Below are positions 9,973-18,726 of a stretch of 64,000 nucleotides of DNA, one piece after another (position 1 is the first letter of the stretch; every line of letters starts with the position of its first letter). Origin of the DNA: Sphingosinicellaceae bacterium (GTDB taxonomy: Bacteria > Pseudomonadota > Alphaproteobacteria > Sphingomonadales > Sphingomonadaceae); contig CP079108.1 of assembly GCA_019285715.1 (NCBI GenBank), positions 1-64,000 of the forward strand, in the 5' to 3' direction. Both the position numbers and the translations under genes were made by a program. Under the pieces are notes generated by a model, which saw nothing but the letters and a program-made list of their open reading frames with translations, searched no databases and was not told the origin of the DNA.

Positions 9973-9997
9973 GCCGAAGGCCGGAGGAGAGACGCAG

Positions 9998-11233
9998 GTG
10001 AGCCTCAGCGCTGCGAAGGCAAATTTGTCGAGCGATCTGTTGCAGTCGCAGTTTGAAGACGTGCGCGCCCTGACCGTGGCGCTCGCCGCCCCGCTCTCCG
10101 ACGCCGATGCCACCGCCCAGTCGATGCCCGATGCGTCGCCGGCGAAGTGGCACCTGGCGCACACGACGTGGTTCCTCGAGACGTTCGTCGTGGTTCCGAA
10201 CATCGCGGGCTACCGCCGCTTCGACGAGCGCTTCGATTTCCTGTTCAACAGCTATTACGAGAGCGTCGGGCCACGCCATGCCCGCGACAAGCGCGGCCTG
10301 ATTACCCGGCCGGCGCTGGACGAGATCCTGGCTTGGCGGGCGCACGTCGATGCTGCGCTCGACGGCGCGTGGAGCCGCTTCGACGACGACACCCGCGCGC
10401 TGATCGAACTCGGCATCAACCACGAGCAGCAGCACCAGGAACTGCTGGTCACCGACCTCCTCCACCTGTTCGCGCAGAACCCGATCGAGCCTGCGGCGTA
10501 CACTGGAACGCCCCGCCCCGCCGCTGAGACCTCGGGCCGCTGGAGCCGGCATCCGGGCGGCATCGTGCGCGTCGGGCATGACGTGGACAGCTTCGCCTTC
10601 GACTGTGAAGGCCCGGCCTACGACACGCTGCTGCGGCCGTTCGAACTGGCGGCCGACCTCGTGACCAATGCCGAATGGGATGCCTTCGTCGCCGACGGCG
10701 GCTACAGGACCGCGGCGCTGTGGCTCGCCGACGGCTGGGCGTGGGTAAAACGCGAGGGCATCGACGCGCCGCTGTACTGGAGCGACGGCACCGCGATGAC
10801 GTTGACCGGCCGACGCGAGCGCGACCCGAACGCACCCGTCACCCACGTTAGTTTCTACGAGGCCGACGCCTTCGCGACCTGGGCGGGCGCGCGGCTGCCG
10901 CTCGAGACCGAATGGGAATTCGCCGCCGCCGCCGCCGATCCGAGAGTTGGCAACCAGCTCGACGGCCCCGGCGCGATCGCTCCGGTCGGCGGCAGCGGGC
11001 TGTTCGGCGACGTGTGGCAGTGGACCGGCAGCGCCTTCCTGCCCTACCCCGGCTTCCGCCCCGCGCCCGGTGCGGTCGGCGAGTACAACGGCAAGTTCAT
11101 GTCGGGCCAGATGGTCCTCAAGGGCGCGTCATGCGCGACCCCGCGCGGTTCGTCGCGCGCCTCGACCCGCAATTTCTTCTATCCGCACCAGCGCTGGCAG
11201 TTCACCGGCGTTCGCCTCGCGAAGGACCATTAA
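9998..11233 (+). CDS. egtB: Ergothioneine biosynthesis protein EgtB (iron sulfoxide synthase)
   Basis: A 411-residue enzyme that joins trimethylhistidine (hercynine) to a thiol donor with oxygen. The N-terminal DinB-like bundle carries WHLAHTTWFLETF near 50 and the iron-binding GINHEQQHQE near 137, giving the His and HxxxHxE ligands. The C-terminal formylglycine-generating-enzyme-type domain includes PVTHVSFYEADAFATWAG, LPLETEWEFAAA and the end NFFYPHQRWQFTGVRLA. The start is GTG at 9998 after a strong GGAGGAG. Its stop overlaps the egtD start as TAATG, so the pair is coupled. No egtC or egtE is visible nearby, so the sulfur donor and the final lyase step are not resolved from here. Confidence 0.93.
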   Translation: MSLSAAKANLSSDLLQSQFEDVRALTVALAAPLSDADATAQSMPDASPAKWHLAHTTWFLETFVVVPNIAGYRRFDERFDFLFNSYYESVGPRHARDKRGLITRPALDEILAWRAHVDAALDGAWSRFDDDTRALIELGINHEQQHQELLVTDLLHLFAQNPIEPAAYTGTPRPAAETSGRWSRHPGGIVRVGHDVDSFAFDCEGPAYDTLLRPFELAADLVTNAEWDAFVADGGYRTAALWLADGWAWVKREGIDAPLYWSDGTAMTLTGRRERDPNAPVTHVSFYEADAFATWAGARLPLETEWEFAAAAADPRVGNQLDGPGAIAPVGGSGLFGDVWQWTGSAFLPYPGFRPAPGAVGEYNGKFMSGQMVLKGASCATPRGSSRASTRNFFYPHQRWQFTGVRLAKDH

Positions 11234-12198
11234 TGGCCAGCCGTCCCGCCCCCGAGCCCCACGTTACCGATTTCGAGACGGCGGTGCTGACCGGTCTCGG
11301 CCAGACGCCGAAAGTCATTCCGGCGCGCTATTTCTATGATGCGGCGGGTTCGGAACTGTTCGAGCAGATCACCCGCCTGCCCGAATATTATCCGACGCGG
11401 ACCGAGATCGGCCTGCTGACCGATCACGTCGAGGAGATCGCCGCAACCGTCGGGCCGGGGCGCGCAGTTGTCGAGTTCGGCTCGGGCTCGTCGACCAAGA
11501 CGCCGCTGCTCCTCCGCGCCGTCGCGCCGTCGTCGTACGTGCCGATCGACATCTCGGGCGATTTCCTCGTCCAGTCGGCGCGCGAACTCGGCGACCAGTT
11601 TCCGGGTCTCGACGTCCACCCGCTGGTCGCCGATTTCACCCACCCGCTGGTGCTGCCGCCGGAGGTTGCCAACCATCCGATGCTCGGGTTCTTCCCCGGC
11701 TCGACGCTTGGCAACTGCACGCCGAAGGTCGCCGTCGAACTGCTCGCGTCGTTCCGCGCGACGCTTGGGGAAGGCGCTTGGCTGGCGATCGGCCTCGACC
11801 TGCGCAAGGACCGCGCGACGCTTGAGGCCGCCTACGACGACCGCGCCGGGGTCACGGCGGCATTCAACCTGAACCTCGTGCACCGCATCAATGCCGAACT
11901 CGGCGGCACCCTCGACGCTGCAGCGCTCAAGCATGCGGCGCGCTGGAACGGCGACATGGGCCGCATCGAGATGCACCTGGAGGCGATCCGCGACCTCGAC
12001 TTCACCGTCGCCGGCCAGCGTTTCCACATGGCCGCGGGCGAGACCATCCACACCGAGAACAGCTACAAGTGGACTCTCGACGAGGCCCGCCTGCTGGCCC
12101 GGGCCAGCGGCTGGCGGCCAGTCGTCGTGTGGCTCGACGCTGGCGCCCGCTTCGGTCTGCATTTATGGCAGGCTGCAACGGTCGAACTGGAGCCGTAA
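11233..12198 (+). CDS. egtD: L-histidine N(alpha)-methyltransferase EgtD
   Basis: A 321-residue SAM-dependent enzyme that trimethylates histidine to hercynine, the first step of ergothioneine synthesis. Family motifs: PARYFYDAAGSELFEQIT near 35, LPEYYPTRTE, the SAM loop VVEFGSGSSTKTPLLL near 78, YVPIDISGDFL near 103, FFPGSTLGNCTP near 154, and the C-terminal substrate-binding HTENSYKWTLDEA near 277. It directly follows egtB (1-base overlap) and is followed 25 bases later by a porin gene on the same strand. Ergothioneine is a cytosolic antioxidant, so this two-gene unit probably serves redox defence. Confidence 0.94.
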   Translation: MASRPAPEPHVTDFETAVLTGLGQTPKVIPARYFYDAAGSELFEQITRLPEYYPTRTEIGLLTDHVEEIAATVGPGRAVVEFGSGSSTKTPLLLRAVAPSSYVPIDISGDFLVQSARELGDQFPGLDVHPLVADFTHPLVLPPEVANHPMLGFFPGSTLGNCTPKVAVELLASFRATLGEGAWLAIGLDLRKDRATLEAAYDDRAGVTAAFNLNLVHRINAELGGTLDAAALKHAARWNGDMGRIEMHLEAIRDLDFTVAGQRFHMAAGETIHTENSYKWTLDEARLLARASGWRPVVVWLDAGARFGLHLWQAATVELEP

Positions 12199-12223
12199 GC
12201 GTTAGCGGGGGCGCGACGACGAA

Positions 12224-13516
12224 ATGGGGCGCGGGGGCGGCGCAGCGCGGCGGACAACCGGTGCCTGGCTGGCAGCGCTGGCGCTTGCCGCATCGCCGGC
12301 CGCAGCGACGTCGATCTTCGGCTCGGACATTAAGTTGCTCCCCGACAATACCCCGGACGCGGCCGAGCAGGCCGCGATCGGGCGTGCACCGGGCGATCCG
12401 CCGTGGAAGCTGACCGGACTGGTCACTCTCGACGCGCTCGACAACGCGCGCGGCGGCTTGCGGCGCGGCTTCCGCGTGCTCAACAAGGTCGCGGTCGCCG
12501 CCGCTTACGATGCCGGCGGTGGCTGGAGCGGGCTGGTCAGCGGCCAATACGTTAATGGCACACTCTTCAGCGGGCACCTCGTCGGCGATACCCAGACGGT
12601 CAGCAACATCGAGGCGGTCGGCGGCGTCCGCGTCTACGAAGTCTGGCTGGCGCACGCCGTCCCGGGTGGCCGCCTCAAGTTCGGGCTGACCGACCTCAAC
12701 GCCGACTTCGACGTCCAGACCGCGGGCGGCCTGTTCATCAACAGCTCGGACGGCATCGCTGCGGAGTTCTCGCACACCGGCCGCAACGGCCCGGCGATCT
12801 TCCCGACGACGGCGCTGGCGCTGACCGTCGGGTTGGCTCCGGCGAAGGGCTGGCTGGTCAATCTAGGGGCTTTCGACGGTGTGCCCGGAGACCCGACCCA
12901 CCCGGCGCGCTTCTCGATCAAGATCGGCGCGCACGACGGCGCGCTGCTCGTCGGGCAGGTCACCCGCAAGTACGACTCCGGCCTGCGCCTCGAAGCCGGG
13001 GCCTGGGCCTATACGGCGGCATTTCCGGCGCTCGACCGCCTCGACGCCGCGGGCGCTCCCGAGCGTCTCCGCACCAGCCACGGTGCCTACGGCCTCGTCG
13101 AGGGGCGGCTGTACGGCGCAGCCGACGCCGACAGCAGCTTGATCGGCTGGGTCCGGCTGGGCATTGCCGACGACCGTGTCGACCGCATCGACTCCTACGC
13201 CGAGGGCGGACTGGTGCTAACCAAGCCCTTCGGCGGGCGCGGCGGCGACAGCGCCGGCATCTCGGTCATGCGCGCGATGTTCGGCGACCCGGCGCGCAAC
13301 GTCGAGCCGGGCTTGCGGTCCGCGGAGACGACCATCGAGGCGACCTACCGCGCCGCGCTGATGCCCCGCGTCGCCATCCAGCCCGACGTCCAGTACGTCA
13401 TCCACCCCGGCGGAACCGCGGGCTTGCGCGACGCTTTGGTAGTCGGCGTCCGGTTGTCGCTGGGCGCGTCATATGCGCCGAGCGGACGTCGAAAGTTGAC
13501 TGACACGCCGCGCTGA
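12224..13516 (+). CDS. OprB-type carbohydrate-selective porin
   Basis: A 430-residue outer-membrane protein. A cleavable signal (TGAWLAALALAASPAAA) ends near residue 29. The mature protein alternates hydrophobic and polar residues typical of beta strands and shows OprB marks: LTGLVTLDALDN, VYEVWLAHAVPGGRLKFGLTD near 145 and AVQPD-like C-terminal strands (VAIQPDVQYVIHPGG near 390). The family forms a 16-strand channel for sugars. The gene is 25 bases after egtD and may share its transcript; whether it serves ergothioneine or sugar uptake cannot be told. The last residues run past the expected final aromatic strand, giving a short hydrophilic tail. Confidence 0.85.
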   Translation: MGRGGGAARRTTGAWLAALALAASPAAATSIFGSDIKLLPDNTPDAAEQAAIGRAPGDPPWKLTGLVTLDALDNARGGLRRGFRVLNKVAVAAAYDAGGGWSGLVSGQYVNGTLFSGHLVGDTQTVSNIEAVGGVRVYEVWLAHAVPGGRLKFGLTDLNADFDVQTAGGLFINSSDGIAAEFSHTGRNGPAIFPTTALALTVGLAPAKGWLVNLGAFDGVPGDPTHPARFSIKIGAHDGALLVGQVTRKYDSGLRLEAGAWAYTAAFPALDRLDAAGAPERLRTSHGAYGLVEGRLYGAADADSSLIGWVRLGIADDRVDRIDSYAEGGLVLTKPFGGRGGDSAGISVMRAMFGDPARNVEPGLRSAETTIEATYRAALMPRVAIQPDVQYVIHPGGTAGLRDALVVGVRLSLGASYAPSGRRKLTDTPR

Positions 13517-13555
13517 CGCAATTCCCTCGGTAAAGCGCACAGGAACCGCGAAACC

Positions 13556-14305
13556 ATGAAAATCCTCGTCCCCGTCAAGCGGGTGGTCGACTACAACGTC
13601 AAGGTCCGGGTCAAGTCCGACGGCACCGGCGTCGAGCTCGCCAACGTCAAGATGAGCATGAACCCGTTCGACGAGATCGCCGTCGAGGAAGCGCTGCGCC
13701 TGCGCGAGAAGGGCATCGCCACCGAGGTCATCGCGGTCTCGATCGGCGTCCAGCAGAGCCAGGAGACGATCCGCACCGCGCTCGCCATGGGCGCCGACCG
13801 CGGCATCCTGGTGGTCACCGACCACCCGACCGAATCGCTCAGCGTCGCCAAGATCCTCGCCGCCATCGCCAAGGAGGAGCAGCCCGGCCTGATCATCCTC
13901 GGCAAGCAGGCGATCGACGACGATGCCAACCAGACCGGCCAGATGCTGTCGGCGCTGCTCGGCTGGCCGCAGGGCACCTTCGCCTCCAAGGTCACGGTCG
14001 ACGGCGAGCATGTCACCGTGGCGCGCGAAGTCGATGGCGGATCGGAGACGGTCGAGCTGAAATTGCCCGCCGTGGTCACCACCGACCTCCGCCTCAACGA
14101 GCCGCGCTACGCCTCGCTGCCCAACATCATGAAGGCCAAGTCGAAGCCGATCGCGAGCAAGACGCCCGCCGACTACGGCGTCGACGCGACCCCGCATCTG
14201 ACCCTCGTCAAGGTCGTCGAGCCGTCTAAGCGGTCGGCCGGCGTCAAGGTCAAGACCGTCGACGAACTGGTCGACAAGTTGAAGACACTGGGAGTTTTCG
14301 GATGA
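13556..14305 (+). CDS. etfB: Electron transfer flavoprotein subunit beta
   Basis: A 249-residue subunit of the soluble flavoprotein that accepts electrons from acyl-CoA dehydrogenases and passes them to ETF-ubiquinone oxidoreductase. Signatures: [19 protein letters not shown] at the N-terminus, [17 protein letters not shown] near 38, [15 protein letters not shown] near 120 and the C-terminal recognition segment [15 protein letters not shown]. The AGGAAC ribosome site lies 8 bases before the ATG. Its stop overlaps the etfA start (ATGA). The two acyl-CoA dehydrogenases elsewhere in the window (37.0 and 59.0 kb) are natural donors. Confidence 0.97.
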   Translation: MKILVPVKRVVDYNVKVRVKSDGTGVELANVKMSMNPFDEIAVEEALRLREKGIATEVIAVSIGVQQSQETIRTALAMGADRGILVVTDHPTESLSVAKILAAIAKEEQPGLIILGKQAIDDDANQTGQMLSALLGWPQGTFASKVTVDGEHVTVAREVDGGSETVELKLPAVVTTDLRLNEPRYASLPNIMKAKSKPIASKTPADYGVDATPHLTLVKVVEPSKRSAGVKVKTVDELVDKLKTLGVFG

Positions 14306-15249
14306 CCGCCCTCGTTCTCGCCGAGCATGACAACGCCGTCCTCAAGGACGCGACGCTCGCCACCGTCACCGCCGCCGGGCAGCTGGGGGGCGAAGTCCAC
14401 ATCCTCGTCGCGGGTTCGGGCGCGCGCGCCGTCGCGGAAGCCGCCGCCAAGGTCGCGGGCGTCAGCAAGGTGCTGCTCGCCGACGATCCGGCCTACAAGG
14501 ACGCGCTCGCGGAGAATCTCGCGCCGCTCGTCGTCGGGCTGATGGCGAACTACGACGCGTTCGTCGCGCCTGCGACCTCGCGCGGCAAGAACCTCGCGCC
14601 CCGCGTCGCGGCGGCGCTCGATGTCGCCCAGGTCAGCGAGATCCTGTCGGTCGAGGGCCCGGACACCTTCACCCGCCCGATCTACGCCGGCAACGCCATC
14701 GCCACGGTCAAGTCGTCGGACGCCAAGAAGATCATCACCGTCCGCGGCACCGCCTTCGCCAAGGCCGCCACCGAGGGTGGCTCGGCGACCATCGAGGACG
14801 CCAGCGGCCCCGGGGATGCGGGCCTGTCGAGCTTCAAGGGTGCCGAGCTGACGACCAGCGCGCGCCCGGAGCTGACCGCCGCCAAGATCATCGTCTCGGG
14901 CGGCCGCGCGCTCGGCTCGAGCGAGAAATTTCACGAGATCATGGAGCCGCTGGCCGATGCACTGGGGGCCGGCCTCGGCGCCAGCCGTGCGGCCGTCGAC
15001 GCGGGCTACGTGCCGAACGACTATCAGGTCGGCCAGACCGGCAAGATCGTCGCGCCCGAACTCTACATGGCGGTCGGCATCTCGGGGGCGATACAGCACC
15101 TCGCCGGCATGAAGGACTCGAAGATCATCGTCGCGATCAACAAGGACGACGATGCGCCGATCTTCCAGGTCGCGGATATCGGCCTGGTCGGCGACTTGTT
15201 CACGCTGGTGCCCGAGCTGACGACCAAGATCACCGCTGCAAAGGGCTGA
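14302..15249 (+). CDS. etfA: Electron transfer flavoprotein subunit alpha
   Basis: A 315-residue FAD-binding partner of EtfB. The FAD motif is clear in the C-terminal domain: [17 protein letters not shown] near 190, [19 protein letters not shown] near 250, [19 protein letters not shown] near 272. Its start overlaps the etfB stop by 4 bases, ensuring equal subunit synthesis. A dioxygenase gene with a TTG start begins 2 bases after the stop, so it may be read from the same message. Confidence 0.97.
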   Translation: MTALVLAEHDNAVLKDATLATVTAAGQLGGEVHILVAGSGARAVAEAAAKVAGVSKVLLADDPAYKDALAENLAPLVVGLMANYDAFVAPATSRGKNLAPRVAAALDVAQVSEILSVEGPDTFTRPIYAGNAIATVKSSDAKKIITVRGTAFAKAATEGGSATIEDASGPGDAGLSSFKGAELTTSARPELTAAKIIVSGGRALGSSEKFHEIMEPLADALGAGLGASRAAVDAGYVPNDYQVGQTGKIVAPELYMAVGISGAIQHLAGMKDSKIIVAINKDDDAPIFQVADIGLVGDLFTLVPELTTKITAAKG

Positions 15250-15250
15250 T

Positions 15251-16018
15251 TTGGACGGGGGCGACAGCTTCGCCCGCCGGGGCTGGAGCGGTCCCCACCG
15301 GCTGATGCCGAGCGCCGATGCGCGGGCGCTGGGAGCGCTCGCCGTCGCTTGCCTGCCGTTGGTGTCGGACCCGTCCTCGTGGCTCGGTGGTACGCCCGAC
15401 TTCAAGACCCGCCCGTGGTACAAGAGCCTGCACGCCCACGTGCCGGCGTTCCACGACCTTGCCCGCCACCCGGCGCTGGTTGCAGTGGTGACCGGCGTGC
15501 TCGGCGCCGATGTCATCGCCTGGGGCGTCTCGGCGATGCGCAAGGCACCCGGCGACAAGCATCCGTGGCACGTCGACATCGAGCACGCGGCGTGGCGCGG
15601 CGTCTCGGTCTTCCTGGGTCTGACGGGAACGGTGCCGGGCCAGTCGGGGCTCAAGTTCATCGGGGGCTCGCACCGGTTGCGCGGTTTCGAGTGCGACCCG
15701 GCCCTCGACGATGCCGAGGCACTAGCCTTCGCCCGCGCTGGCGATCCCGACTGCAGCCTCGACTACCCGCCGCTCGAGGACGGCGAGTTCCTGCTGTTTG
15801 ACGGCCCGGTCTGGCACGCCTCCCACAACACCGGCGACGGAACGCGGATCGCGGCGATCCTGCAGTACGCCGCACCCTCCTCGCGCGTTCGCATCCCGCT
15901 CGATTTCCGCTCGCCGGTGACGTGGCAGTCCGAGGGGCCACCGTGCGTGCTCGTCGCGGGGACGGATCGCTTCGGCGTCAACCGGCTCGTCGGGCGGCCG
16001 CAATCGCGCCGTGGCTGA
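15251..16018 (+). CDS. Phytanoyl-CoA dioxygenase (PhyH) family protein
   Basis: A 255-residue Fe(II)/2-oxoglutarate oxygenase. The 2-His-1-carboxylate triad is visible as the HxD of PWHVDIEH (His about 106, Asp 108) and the distal His in [12 protein letters not shown] near 182, with the following arginine as the 2-oxoglutarate anchor. The likely start is TTG at 15251, 2 bases after etfA, with AAAGGG upstream; no better ATG exists before the conserved region. The family hydroxylates diverse small molecules; here the substrate is unknown. The link with etfBA is positional only. Confidence 0.8.
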   Translation: MDGGDSFARRGWSGPHRLMPSADARALGALAVACLPLVSDPSSWLGGTPDFKTRPWYKSLHAHVPAFHDLARHPALVAVVTGVLGADVIAWGVSAMRKAPGDKHPWHVDIEHAAWRGVSVFLGLTGTVPGQSGLKFIGGSHRLRGFECDPALDDAEALAFARAGDPDCSLDYPPLEDGEFLLFDGPVWHASHNTGDGTRIAAILQYAAPSSRVRIPLDFRSPVTWQSEGPPCVLVAGTDRFGVNRLVGRPQSRRG

Positions 16019-16191
16019 GCCTGCGTCACATGACCCGAAACAACGCGTCATCAGCCGCATCCCTTAACCAAAGGGGCCCCGGACCGCCTGACCTCACGCC
16101 TGAGTAGCGCTCAAATTGATCGACACGCGTGCCGCTGGGGCCTAGCCTTGGCGGCATTCGTCGTTTGGCGGGCCGCGTGGGGGGAAGGTTC

Positions 16192-17208
16192 ATGAGCAAG
16201 GGTCTGGTGCTGGTCACCGGTGCGTCGGGATACATCGCTGGCTTCGTCATCAAGGCGCTGGTCGACGACGGCTGGAGCGTACGGGGGACCGTGCGGTCGC
16301 TGACCAAAGCCGACGCGGTGCGCGCCTCGCTTGGGTTGACGCCGGAGCAGCTGCCGCTGTTCCCCGCGGACCTGACCAGCGATGCCGGCTGGGCCAAGGC
16401 CGCGGAGGGCTGCGACTACGTCCAGCACATCGCCTCCCCGCTCCAACCCGACGGCAAGCTGTCGGCGGACGCGCTGATCACGCCGGCGCGCGACGGTACA
16501 CTCAGGGCGCTGCGGGCGGCCCGGGACGCGGGTGTGAAGCGGGTGGTGATGACCTCATCGGTGGCCGCGATCTGCTACGGCAAGCCCGACGCGCACGTCT
16601 CGACCGAGGCCGACTGGACCGATCCCGACAGCCCCGACGCCTATCCCTACGTCCGCTCCAAGACGATCGCCGAGCGCGCCGCCCGCGACTGGATCGACGC
16701 CGAGGGCGGGGCACTGGAGTTCTGCACGATCAACCCCGGCATGGTGCTGGGGCCAGTGCTTGGCAGCGATTACTCGGCGTCGGTAAGCGTCATCACCAAG
16801 CTGCTCGACGGCAGCCTGCGCGGGTGTCCGCGGATCGGCTTCGGGATCGTCGATGTGCGGGACGTCGCGACGGCGCATCGGCTCGCGATGACCGGGCCGG
16901 GCCTGCACCGTGAGCGTTTCCTGGTCGCCGGCGATTTCCTGTGGATGGCCGACATCGCCAAAGTCCTGAAGATAAGCCTCGGCGAGCAGGCGAGGCGGGT
17001 GCCGACGCGGGTCCTGCCCGACTGGCTGGTGCGTATCGTGGCGCTGTTCGACCCGCTGGTGCGCCAGGTCACGTCGGAACTCGGCCACCGTCGGCGCTGC
17101 GATGCCAGCCACGCGAAAGTCGGTCTCGGCTGGACCATGCGGCCCGTCGAGCAGACCATCGCCGATACCGCGCGCAGCCTCATTCAACACGGGCTGGTCA
17201 AGGCCTGA
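16192..17208 (+). CDS. NAD(P)-dependent reductase, dihydroflavonol-4-reductase-like
   Basis: A 338-residue extended short-chain dehydrogenase. I chose the ATG at 16192 because GGGGAAGG precedes it and the Rossmann strand begins at once (GLVLVTGASGYIAGFVIKAL, with TGASGYIAG). The catalytic set is TSSVAAICYG near 123 and the tyrosine-lysine pair in YPYVRSK near 150. NPGMVLGPVL near 180 is typical of the DFR/cinnamoyl-CoA reductase group. It probably reduces a ketone or aldehyde of unknown identity. It precedes the 3-hydroxyacyl-CoA dehydrogenase by 37 bases and may be co-transcribed. Confidence 0.85.
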   Translation: MSKGLVLVTGASGYIAGFVIKALVDDGWSVRGTVRSLTKADAVRASLGLTPEQLPLFPADLTSDAGWAKAAEGCDYVQHIASPLQPDGKLSADALITPARDGTLRALRAARDAGVKRVVMTSSVAAICYGKPDAHVSTEADWTDPDSPDAYPYVRSKTIAERAARDWIDAEGGALEFCTINPGMVLGPVLGSDYSASVSVITKLLDGSLRGCPRIGFGIVDVRDVATAHRLAMTGPGLHRERFLVAGDFLWMADIAKVLKISLGEQARRVPTRVLPDWLVRIVALFDPLVRQVTSELGHRRRCDASHAKVGLGWTMRPVEQTIADTARSLIQHGLVKA

Positions 17209-17220
17209 CGCCAGTGTAAA

Positions 17221-17244
17221 ACGCGCTCCGTAAAAGGAGAGCGT
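17221..17244 (+). promoter_or_regulatory. Hairpin that sequesters the ribosome-binding site of the next gene
   Basis: The bases from 17221 fold as ACGC/GCGT (17221-24 with 17241-44), one G-A mismatch, then CTCC/GGAG (17226-29 with 17236-39), closed by the loop GTAAAA. The paired GGAG is the core of the AAGGAG ribosome site, 6 bases before the ATG at 17246. When folded, the site would be masked; when melted, it is near-ideal. This is the layout of translational switches such as RNA thermometers, although no known thermometer family signature is evident. Confidence 0.45.
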
Positions 17245-17245
17245 A

Positions 17246-18115
17246 ATGCAAAAAATCGGTGTCGTCGGTGCGGGGCTCATGGGCAACGGCATCGCGCATG
17301 TGTCGGCGTTGGCCGGCTACGACGTCGTGTTGGCGGATATTGCGCGGGAGCGCGTCGATGCAGCGCTCAAGACCGTCGAGAAGAACCTCGCGCGTGGCGT
17401 CAGCAAGGGTGTCGTCACCGAGGCCGATGCCGCGACCGCGCTGAGGCGGATCGTCGGAACGACGGACAACGCCGACCTCGGCGACTGCGACCTCGTCATC
17501 GAGGCGGCGACCGAGAGCGAGGCGGTCAAGCGCCAGATATTCGCCGACCTGTGCCCGCGCCTGCGTCCCAATGCGCTGCTCGCGACCAACACCTCGTCGA
17601 TCTCAATCACGCGGCTGGCGGCGACCACCGACCGCGCCGATCGCTTCACCGGGCTGCATTTCTTCAATCCGGTGCCGATCATGACGCTGGTCGAGATCAT
17701 CCCCGGCCTCGCCACGTCGGACGCGACCAAGGTCGCGATGCACGGTTTCGTGACCCGCCTCGGCAAGACCGCGATCGAAGCCGCGGACGCGCCCGCGTTC
17801 ATCGTCAATCGGGTGTTGTGCCCGATGCTCAACGAGGCGATCTTCGCGCTCGGCGAGGGCGTCGGCTCGGTCGCTGACATCGACATGGGGCTCAAGCTCG
17901 GCGCCAACCACCCGATGGGACCTCTGACGCTCGCCGATTTCGTCGGGCTCGACACGCTGCTGTCGATCATGCGCGTGATGCAGGAAGCGACCGGCGACCC
18001 GAAGTACCGCCCCGCGCCGCTGCTGGTGAAGTATGTCGAGGCGGGCTGGTACGGGAAGAAGTCGGGGCGCGGGTTCTACGACTATAGCGGGGCGGAGCCG
18101 GTGCCGACGCGGTAG
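17246..18115 (+). CDS. 3-hydroxybutyryl-CoA (3-hydroxyacyl-CoA) dehydrogenase
   Basis: A 289-residue soluble NAD-dependent enzyme that oxidises (3S)-hydroxyacyl-CoA to 3-ketoacyl-CoA. The NAD-binding loop is IGVVGAGLMGNGIAHV at residues 3-18. The catalytic region is LHFFNPVPIMTLVEII near 136, with the active-site histidine, and the glutamate in VEII. FIVNRVLCPMLNEA near 183 and LGANHPMGPLTLADFVGLD near 213 are the C-terminal helices. The short single-domain length fits Hbd/PaaH-type proteins rather than FadB. Its ribosome site is inside a hairpin. It fits the beta-oxidation genes in this window. Confidence 0.95.
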   Translation: MQKIGVVGAGLMGNGIAHVSALAGYDVVLADIARERVDAALKTVEKNLARGVSKGVVTEADAATALRRIVGTTDNADLGDCDLVIEAATESEAVKRQIFADLCPRLRPNALLATNTSSISITRLAATTDRADRFTGLHFFNPVPIMTLVEIIPGLATSDATKVAMHGFVTRLGKTAIEAADAPAFIVNRVLCPMLNEAIFALGEGVGSVADIDMGLKLGANHPMGPLTLADFVGLDTLLSIMRVMQEATGDPKYRPAPLLVKYVEAGWYGKKSGRGFYDYSGAEPVPTR

Positions 18116-18138
18116 GGGGCCGCCCCGAAAACCACGCC

Positions 18139-18164
18139 GTCATCCTCGCCTTCGCGGGGATGAC
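18139..18164. terminator. Hairpin between convergent genes, shared repeat core
   Basis: An 11-base stem (GTCATCCTCGC with GCGGGGATGAC, one T-G wobble) and a 4-base loop lie between the 3-hydroxyacyl-CoA dehydrogenase and the convergent membrane-protein gene. No uracil run follows on either strand. The core GTCATCCCCGC/GCGGGGATGAC is the same as in the element at 35139, so this is probably a single-hairpin member of the same dispersed repeat, possibly serving as a bidirectional transcript end. Confidence 0.5.
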
Positions 18165-18183
18165 GGGCGGCGGACAGCTCCGC

Positions 18184-18615
18184 CTAGGTGCGACCAGCCC
18201 GGATCAGACCGACGACGAATAATAGCCAGCCAAGCGTCATCAGGCTGCTCGAGCCGAGTACGAGAACCGCGACGACCTGCTCCATCGTCCTGCCAGCGCT
18301 GTGACCGGCACCGGCGATGGGCAAAACCTCGCTCGCGCCCGTGGCAGCCGCTAGCGTCAGGCCGACCCACAACCCGAACATCCCGACGATGATCGTCAAC
18401 CGGGCGATAGTCTCAAGGCGTGGCGGCAGGGACAGCCCGGCCCACACCACACCGGCGATCATCAACGCGAGGCCGCTCTGGACGGCGGTCAGGTGCGCCG
18501 ACAACGCCAGCCGCGGATTGGCAAAACCCTGTACCGCGGCACCCTGTACAAGGCCGAACAGGAACAACACCGCGCCGGCCAGCACCAGCGACCTTTGCCT
18601 TGCCGTAAGCGACAT
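18184..18615 (-). CDS. Four-helix membrane protein resembling hydroxylaminobenzene mutase (HabA)
   Basis: A 143-residue protein from the ATG at 18615 with four hydrophobic segments at about residues 10-30, 42-62, 72-92 and 112-138. The stretch GFANPRLALSAHLTAVQSGL is close to the conserved N-P-R-x-x-L-S-x-H-L core of HabA/HabB mutases and related isomerase membrane proteins. Those enzymes rearrange hydroxylaminobenzene to aminophenol; whether this protein is an enzyme is unproven. It sits directly downstream of infB on the same strand, in the position where rbfA usually lies. Confidence 0.6.
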   Translation of the reverse strand: MSLTARQRSLVLAGAVLFLFGLVQGAAVQGFANPRLALSAHLTAVQSGLALMIAGVVWAGLSLPPRLETIARLTIIVGMFGLWVGLTLAAATGASEVLPIAGAGHSAGRTMEQVVAVLVLGSSSLMTLGWLLFVVGLIRAGRT

Positions 18616-18726
18616 GCTCTCGAACCCCCGCGCCCGTGGACAAAGGTCCACGGCACCTCCCCGACACCCTGCATCGCGTTACCCTAGCGAGCACCGCATC
18701 CCCCGCAGTGCGCCGGATCGACGACC

